This document shows, piece after piece, positions 43,200 through 47,916 of a DNA stretch of 47,916 nt (the stretch's first letter is position 1; each line of letters begins with the position of its first letter). Both the position numbers and the translations under genes were made by a program. A model generated the notes under the pieces. The model was not told where the DNA came from. It searched no databases and saw only the letters and a list, made by a program, of their open reading frames with translations. Source of the stretch: Microbacterium resistens NBRC 103078 (GTDB lineage Bacteria > Actinomycetota > Actinomycetes > Actinomycetales > Microbacteriaceae); contig NZ_BCRA01000040.1 in NCBI RefSeq assembly GCF_001552355.1, positions 1 to 47,916 on the forward strand. The letters run 5' to 3'.

Positions 43200-45259
43200 G
43201 ACTGGTCTCCGATCTCCACGATGAGGTTCCGATAGGCGTCCACGCGGCAGACGTCGGACGGCAGCAGCACCGTCGTGGTGTCCATCTGCTCCACGATGGC
43301 GGGGCCCGTGACGACGTCGCCCGGGGTCAGACGGGCGCGGTCGTACACGGGGGTGTCGACGTAGCCCTCCGCGGGGTCGAAGCAGGTGCTGCGCGTGCCG
43401 ATGATCGCCTTCTCCGGCTCCGAGGCGCGGATCTCGTCGCGTCGGACGTCCACGTGGGCCGCCGAGCCCGACGCTTCGAGACGGAACGTGACGACCTCCA
43501 CGGTCGCGTCCTCCGAGCGATAGCCGTACACCCGCTCGTGGGCCTCGTGGAACAGCTCGACCACGGCGTCGACACCGTCGCGCGCGAACCGGTGCCCCGC
43601 AGGCACCTCCACCGCGAGCTCGAAGTTCTGGCCGCGGTAGCGGAGGTCCAGTCGGGGCCGCAGCGTGCGCCCGGCCTCCTCCACCTCCTCCTCGACGAAC
43701 CAGGCCGCGGCGCGCTCGGTGAGCTCGTCGAAGACCTCGTCGACGTCCGCGGCCGTGGACTCGTCGACGCGGGTGATGTGGGTCCGCATGAAGTCCGTCT
43801 TCACATCGGTCATGAGCAGGCCGAGAGCCGACTGGGCGCCGGGGATCTCCGGGACGACCATGGTCTTCATGCCCAGCTCGCGCGCGAGGCGCGAGGCGTG
43901 CAGCGGACCGGCGCCACCGAACGGGACGAGGGCGTAGGCGCGGGGGTCGTATCCCCGCTGGACGCTGACGACGCGGATCGCCCTGGCCATGTTCGCCGTG
44001 ACGACGCGCAGGATCCCGAGCGCGGTCTCCTCGACGGAGAGTCCCAGCGGCTCGGCCAGCCGGGCCACGGCCGCGACCGACGCCTCGCGGTCGATCTTCA
44101 TCTGGCCGTTCAACAGGTAGTCCGGGTTGAGCATCCGAAGGACGACGTTCGCGTCGGTGACGGCCGCGTCGGTCCCGTTGCCGTAGCACGCGGGACCGGG
44201 GAAGGCCCCCGCGCTCTGCGGCCCGACGCGCAGGTGGTTTCCGCTGTCGATCCAGGCGAGGGACCCGCCGCCGGCGCCGACCGTGTGGATGTCCAGCATC
44301 GGCGAGCGCACGGGACGCCCGTCCAGCTCCATCCCGGCGGTGACCTTCGGCCGCCCCTCCTGAACGAGGGAGATGTCGGAGGACGTGCCGCCCATGTCGA
44401 AGGTGATGATGTCCTCGAAGCCGGCGGCCGCGCAGATCTGCGCGGCGCCCACGACGCCGGTGCTCGGCCCGGACAGGACCAGGCGCACCGGGAGGGCCTC
44501 GGCGGTCGAGAACGGGATCACGCCGCCGTTGCTCTGCGTCACGTGCGGCACGGCCGTCAGCCCTCGGTCGGCGAGGACGCCGCGGAGCCGAGCGAGGTAG
44601 TTCGCGACCACGGGACCGACATACGAGTTGGTCACCACCGTCGACAACCGCTCGTACTCGCGGAACTCCGGAAGGACGTCGCAGGAGAGCGAGACGTACA
44701 CGTCCGGCATCTCCTCGCGGATGATCTCGCCGATGCGCCGCTCGTGGTCGGGGTTGAGGTAGCTGTAGAGCAGGCAGACGGCGATCGCGCCGACCCCCGC
44801 CCCCCGCAGCTCCCGGACCGCCCGGCGCACGTCGGCCTCGTCGAGCGGCGTCTCGACCGCTCCGGTGTGCCGCACCCGCTCGGTGACCTCCATCCGCAGG
44901 TGCCGAGGAACCTGCGGGGTCGGCTTGTCCGCCTGCGGGTCGTACATGCTCGGCCGGCGCCCTCGTCCGAGCTCCAGCAGATCGCGGAACCCGCGGGTCG
45001 TGATGAGGCCGGTGCGCGCGCCGCGCCCCGTCAGCAGCGCGTTGGTGCCGACGGTCGTCCCGTGCGCGAAGTAGCCCACCTCGCCGATCTCACGCCCGCC
45101 GATCTGATCGAGGATCTCCGTGACCCCCTGGACGATGGCCCGACCCGGGTCGTCCGGGGTGCTCGAGACCTTGCGCACGTGGACGCGTCCCGTCTCCTCG
45201 TCGAACGCGCAGACATCGGTGAAGGTTCCTCCCGTGTCCACTCCGATGCGAAGGGTCAT
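43196..45259 (-). CDS. hyuA: Hydantoinase A/oxoprolinase family subunit
   Basis: ATP-dependent alpha subunit, 687 residues. ATPase-fold motifs are clear: GVDTGGTFTDVCAF (5-18), FAHGTTVGTNALL, QSNGGVIPF, LSGPSTGVVGAA, TFDMGGTSSDIS and VGAGGGSLAW. The C-terminal domain is that of N-methylhydantoinase A. With HyuB it would hydrolyse a cyclic amide such as 5-oxoproline or a hydantoin to an open amino acid. It overlaps the kinase gene by 4 bp (ATGA) upstream and hyuB downstream, so all are co-translated. Confidence 0.93.
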   Translation of the reverse strand: MTLRIGVDTGGTFTDVCAFDEETGRVHVRKVSSTPDDPGRAIVQGVTEILDQIGGREIGEVGYFAHGTTVGTNALLTGRGARTGLITTRGFRDLLELGRGRRPSMYDPQADKPTPQVPRHLRMEVTERVRHTGAVETPLDEADVRRAVRELRGAGVGAIAVCLLYSYLNPDHERRIGEIIREEMPDVYVSLSCDVLPEFREYERLSTVVTNSYVGPVVANYLARLRGVLADRGLTAVPHVTQSNGGVIPFSTAEALPVRLVLSGPSTGVVGAAQICAAAGFEDIITFDMGGTSSDISLVQEGRPKVTAGMELDGRPVRSPMLDIHTVGAGGGSLAWIDSGNHLRVGPQSAGAFPGPACYGNGTDAAVTDANVVLRMLNPDYLLNGQMKIDREASVAAVARLAEPLGLSVEETALGILRVVTANMARAIRVVSVQRGYDPRAYALVPFGGAGPLHASRLARELGMKTMVVPEIPGAQSALGLLMTDVKTDFMRTHITRVDESTAADVDEVFDELTERAAAWFVEEEVEEAGRTLRPRLDLRYRGQNFELAVEVPAGHRFARDGVDAVVELFHEAHERVYGYRSEDATVEVVTFRLEASGSAAHVDVRRDEIRASEPEKAIIGTRSTCFDPAEGYVDTPVYDRARLTPGDVVTGPAIVEQMDTTTVLLPSDVCRVDAYRNLIVEIGDQS

Positions 45260-46125
45260 GCCGTCACCGCTTCTTCCTGGTCGTCGTTGCTGTCGTCGGT
45301 CGAGTGGAGGCGCCGCACGGCCTCCGCGTCGAAGGGGATGCCGTGCTCGAACGCGCCGTTCACCTGGCACACCTGGGCGGCATGGGCGCTCGCCGCGACC
45401 AGCGTCGAGCGGATGCTGCGTCCGGTGCCCAGTCCCACCAGGACTCCGGCGATGAACGCGTCTCCCGCTCCGAGAGTGTCTCGCACATTCACCCGGTCCG
45501 CCTCCTGGTGGCGGATGCCCTCGGCGGATCCGAGGAGCGCGCCCGCCGCCCCCATCGTGACGAGCGCATGCTCGGCGCCGGCGTCGAGGGCGCGCGCCAC
45601 GAGCGCCCTCGCCTCGGGTTCCGCCAGGTGGCCGCCCGAGAAGCTGGCGAGGTGGAGGTGCCGCAGGTACGGGAGGACGGACGCCTCGTCGAATCGGCTG
45701 CCGAAGTCGAAGGAGACCCGCGTCCGCGCCGCCATCTCCGGGATGCGATCGAGCAGCGGCCCCGCGTAGCCCGAGTGCACGACGTCGAACGCCGCCATGG
45801 CCTCCAGCTGCGCGGAGTCCAGGTCGAACAGCGCCGTGGTCCGATCCGAGCGCAGGAAGACGCGATCGTTGCCGATCAGCTCCACGTCCGCGGTGGCGTT
45901 GGGGGCGTGGACCACCCGCGTGAGGGCGGTGTCGACGTGCTCCGCCTCGAGGGCCCGCAGGATCTGGCGGCCTGCGGCATCGTCCCCCAGGACCCCGAGG
46001 TAGCCGGCCCGCGCACCGAGCCGAGCGGCGAACACCGCGACGTTCACCGCGTTCCCGCCCGGGTACATCATCGCCTGATGCAGGTATCGATCGGCGACGT
46101 TGTCACCGGCACCGAGGACTCTCAT
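45256..46125 (-). CDS. frlD: PfkB-family kinase, fructoselysine-6-kinase-like
   Basis: Sugar kinase of 289 residues. It begins VLGAGDNVADRYLHQAMMYP, then GGNAVNVAVFAARLGA, GYLGVLGDD, and ends with NVRDTLGAGDAFIAGVLVG, where D in GAGD is the catalytic base. The start (GDN-D-Y and PGGNAVNVAV) and DRVF motif resemble E. coli FrlD more than ribokinase or fructokinase. It would put a phosphate on C6 of a fructosyl-amino compound. The next gene upstream is an FrlB-like deglycase with 18 bp between them, which strengthens the call; the amino acid partner is unknown. ATG 46125 follows GGGAG. Confidence 0.75.
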   Translation of the reverse strand: MRVLGAGDNVADRYLHQAMMYPGGNAVNVAVFAARLGARAGYLGVLGDDAAGRQILRALEAEHVDTALTRVVHAPNATADVELIGNDRVFLRSDRTTALFDLDSAQLEAMAAFDVVHSGYAGPLLDRIPEMAARTRVSFDFGSRFDEASVLPYLRHLHLASFSGGHLAEPEARALVARALDAGAEHALVTMGAAGALLGSAEGIRHQEADRVNVRDTLGAGDAFIAGVLVGLGTGRSIRSTLVAASAHAAQVCQVNGAFEHGIPFDAEAVRRLHSTDDSNDDQEEAVTA

Positions 46126-46143
46126 CGGTCGCTCCCGCCCCGC

Positions 46144-47175
46144 TCAGTAGGCGATCTTGTACATGTAGCGACGCTGGGAGGTGTCGTGCCCCCGCCGAGC
46201 GGCCACATGGTCGAGCACGCGCCGCTCCGCGCTCATCAGGGCGAGGACGCTCAGGTCCGGACGCGCCGCCGCGGGGATGCCCGGAAGGCTGAAGCCCGCC
46301 GTGTCGACGGCGGCCGAGTTGCGCGTGCGGGCCTCGGCGAAGCGGACGACGCGCTCGCCGAGCGCGCGGCTGTCGTCCTCGGCCACCAGCGTCACGACGG
46401 TGGTGTCCTCGAGGATCATCTCCAGCGGGCCGTGGAAGAAGTCCCCCGCGTTGATGGCGGCGGAGTTCATCCAGCTCATCTCCTGGAAGTAGCACCAGGC
46501 CATCATCTTCGCCATGCCGTACGCCGGCCCGCCGCCGACGATGTAGCTGAGGGGCGCGATGGGGGCGGCGAGGAGGTCGGCGACGCGCTCCCCCGCGTCC
46601 GCGACCTCGTCCTTCACCGCGCGGAGCGCGCCGGGCAGCGCCGGGATGCCGGCACGGAGGTCGGCGGCCTTCTCCGGCGCGCCGTACGCCTCCAGCAGAG
46701 CCGCCGCGATCTGCTCGTTGTGCACGAGCTTGGGCTCGGTGATCGAGATGGTGTCCGGATAGTCGAGGTGGACGTCGCCGATCCGCGACAGCCCGTTGTC
46801 CCCCTGACGGGAGATGCCCGCGACGAGCGCGCCGCGCGCCTTCGCGAACTCCGCGGCGGCGACGGTCTCGGGCGTGTTGCCGGAGTGCGAGGCCGCGACG
46901 ACGAGCGCCTTCTCGTCCAGCCCCACCGGAGCGCGGGAGGTGAGCTCGGCGCTGGTGATCCGCTGGGTGACCAGCTCGGGCGCGTATCGGTCGAGCAGGT
47001 CGAACGCGGGGTAGGTGCCGAAGTGCGATCCGCCGCAACCGACGAGGTAGACGCGCTCGACACCGCGCTCGACCGCGCGCGCCACCAGGGACCGCGCCTT
47101 GCCGTCCTGGTCGATCGCATGCTGCACGCACGCCTCGAAGTCGTCCGGAACCGGGATCAAGTCGCTCATCGCCAT
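46144..47175 (-). CDS. frlB: SIS-domain deglycase, FrlB-like (fructosamine-6-phosphate deglycase)
   Basis: Two-SIS-domain protein of 343 residues, related to GlmS isomerase and FrlB. Motifs: YLVGCGGSHFGTYPAFDLLD, AASHSGNTPETVAA, EMSWMNSAAINAGDFFHGPL, GPLEMILED and the C-terminal RRYMYKIAY. FrlB cleaves fructosamine 6-phosphates to glucose 6-phosphate and the free amine. It lacks the glutaminase domain of GlmS. It heads the operon and shares a LacI-type promoter with the peptide importer. ATG 47175 is used; an in-frame ATG at 47169 is equally near the AGAAAG site. Glucosamine-type deaminases are the alternative, less likely beside an FrlD-like kinase. Confidence 0.78.
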   Translation of the reverse strand: MAMSDLIPVPDDFEACVQHAIDQDGKARSLVARAVERGVERVYLVGCGGSHFGTYPAFDLLDRYAPELVTQRITSAELTSRAPVGLDEKALVVAASHSGNTPETVAAAEFAKARGALVAGISRQGDNGLSRIGDVHLDYPDTISITEPKLVHNEQIAAALLEAYGAPEKAADLRAGIPALPGALRAVKDEVADAGERVADLLAAPIAPLSYIVGGGPAYGMAKMMAWCYFQEMSWMNSAAINAGDFFHGPLEMILEDTTVVTLVAEDDSRALGERVVRFAEARTRNSAAVDTAGFSLPGIPAAARPDLSVLALMSAERRVLDHVAARRGHDTSQRRYMYKIAY

Positions 47176-47212
47176 CGCTTTCTCTGCGTCGGATCGCCCT
47201 GCGGGCCAAGAA

Positions 47213-47263
47213 TGTGGAACGTTCCCACACAGGTACTCTGACGCAGATTGGGAACGGTGTCAA
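47213..47263 (-). promoter_or_regulatory. LacI-controlled promoter of the deglycase operon
   Basis: Minus strand: TTGACA (47263-47258), 17 bp, CAGAGT (47240-47235). TGTGGAACGTTCCCACA (47213-47229), with the palindrome GGAACGTTCC, covers the region after the -10; a half-site ATTGGGAACGG lies in the spacer. Same layout and nearly the same sequence as at 40329-40385. The operator is about 40-55 bp before the start codon. Confidence 0.75.
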
Positions 47264-47282
47264 TAGTGGCGAGGACAACGAT

Positions 47283-47306
47283 CCCGACTCGACTCGGCGA
47301 GTCGGG
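47283..47306 (-). terminator. Hairpin after the FAD oxidoreductase gene
   Basis: CCCGACTCG and its complement CGAGTCGGG around ACTCGG form a 9-bp stem 38 bp past the stop codon at 47345 on the minus strand, upstream of the deglycase promoter. The U-run is poor. Confidence 0.6.
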
Positions 47307-47344
47307 CAATCCCGCAGGCCGGCAGACTCGCGGCGGAAACGGCG

Positions 47345-47916
47345 TCAGGCCGGGACGACCGGCGTCCAGGCGTCGTCGTCCGCGGCGGGCCCTGCGGTGG
47401 CGGATCCGTCGAACCGGTCGATCCGGAACCGTTCCAGCACCGGGGAGGCCGCCCCGGTGTCGATCTCCTCGGCGAGCAGCTCGCCGAGGATGAGCCCGAG
47501 CGTGGCGCCCGAGTGGGTGAACAGCACCGACAGCCCCGGCACGACGGGCACCGCGCCCACGACGGGGTCGCCGTCCGCCGGGATCGGCTTCGGGCCGGCC
47601 GCGACGCGCCTCGCCCGGAGGCTCTCCGTCCGCGCGAGGACGCGGGACGCTTCGTCGAGGAGCCCCGTCACGGTCTCCGCGGGCACCGTCCACGTCCCGT
47701 CCTCGGAGCGGCGCACGGTCCGCGCCGCCCACCCCGAGTCGAGCGCGAGGCCTCCGTCGGGAAGGGGGCGGACGGCCACGCGCGGGGTGTTCATGACCAT
47801 CCGCACGCGCTCGGCCAGCGGCGCGGTGTGCACGATGCACGACGGGACCGTGGCCTCCGGCAGCGCGACGCCGACCGTCGCGAGCAGGGCGGGCGTGGCC
47901 GCTCCGGCGGCGAGGA
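47345..47916 (-). CDS. FAD-dependent DAO-family oxidoreductase, C-terminal part
   Basis: The frame is open to the window edge, so only the last about 190 residues are seen. They show the DAO-type C-terminus: AAGAATPALL, the beta-strand region PSCIVHTAPLAERVRMVMNT, RVAAGPKPIPADGDPVVGAV, and the FAD-binding end THSGATLGLILGELLAEEI. The family includes glycine and D-amino acid oxidases and fructosyl-amino-acid oxidases (amadoriases). The location next to the deglycase operon makes an amine-oxidising role on related compounds attractive, but a terminator-like hairpin separates them. Confidence 0.85.
   Translation of the reverse strand, partial: LAAGAATPALLATVGVALPEATVPSCIVHTAPLAERVRMVMNTPRVAVRPLPDGGLALDSGWAARTVRRSEDGTWTVPAETVTGLLDEASRVLARTESLRARRVAAGPKPIPADGDPVVGAVPVVPGLSVLFTHSGATLGLILGELLAEEIDTGAASPVLERFRIDRFDGSATAGPAADDDAWTPVVPA

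Overview
High-GC (about 70%) actinobacterial DNA, most likely Microbacteriaceae (Microbacterium-like): GTG starts are common, operons are tightly overlapped, sugar and peptide ABC importers are many, the sortase signal is of the LAxTG type, and several genes look leaderless. No rRNA, CRISPR, prophage or insertion sequence was seen. The assignment is inference from style, not from a marker gene.

Layout. 1-3.7 kb: dcd, tRNA-Gly(CCC), two fused gene remnants (cupin and acetyltransferase), an aldo/keto reductase with its MmyB-type regulator, and a carboxymuconolactone-decarboxylase-like protein. 3.8-10 kb: a minus-strand sugar operon (binding protein, two permeases, N-acetylneuraminate-lyase-like aldolase, FadR-type regulator, Tat-exported Asp-box sialidase-like protein), a candidate sialic-acid-type scavenging locus. 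10-15.6 kb: a LuxR-type response regulator, an odd sensor kinase with two membrane domains, and a cell-wall protein with a thioester domain and two ester-bond (VaFE) domains. 15.7-22.3 kb: GntR regulator and FAD/Fe-S D-lactate-dehydrogenase-like enzyme, CPBP protease, TetR regulator and FAD monooxygenase with twin operators. 22.3-31.6 kb: an enolase-superfamily enzyme divergent from an operon of amino-acid-type ABC importer, N-acyl-D-amino-acid deacylase, GntR, SDR, ASRT-family protein and sugar-porter MFS, with three related TGTCGACA-type operators. 31.6-33.3 kb: glycosyltransferase and alpha/beta hydrolase. 33.3-47.2 kb: two minus-strand operons around one LacI regulator. One has a peptide ABC importer and a diverged gamma-glutamyltransferase-like enzyme; the other has an FrlB-like deglycase, an FrlD-like kinase and HyuA/HyuB. 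A truncated FAD-dependent DAO-type oxidoreductase closes the window.

The most interesting part is the LacI-centred region. Both operons start from near-identical promoters carrying the same GGGAACG operator, so the peptide importer, amide hydrolase, sugar kinase, deglycase and ATP-dependent lactam/hydantoin hydrolase appear to form one regulon. I infer a pathway for glycated (Amadori-type) amino acids or peptides, possibly those that cyclise to lactams; this combination is not one I recognise as described. A second pattern across the window is that dcd and five regulator genes each have a TAnnnT hexamer exactly 6 nt before the start codon and no Shine-Dalgarno, as expected of leaderless mRNAs.
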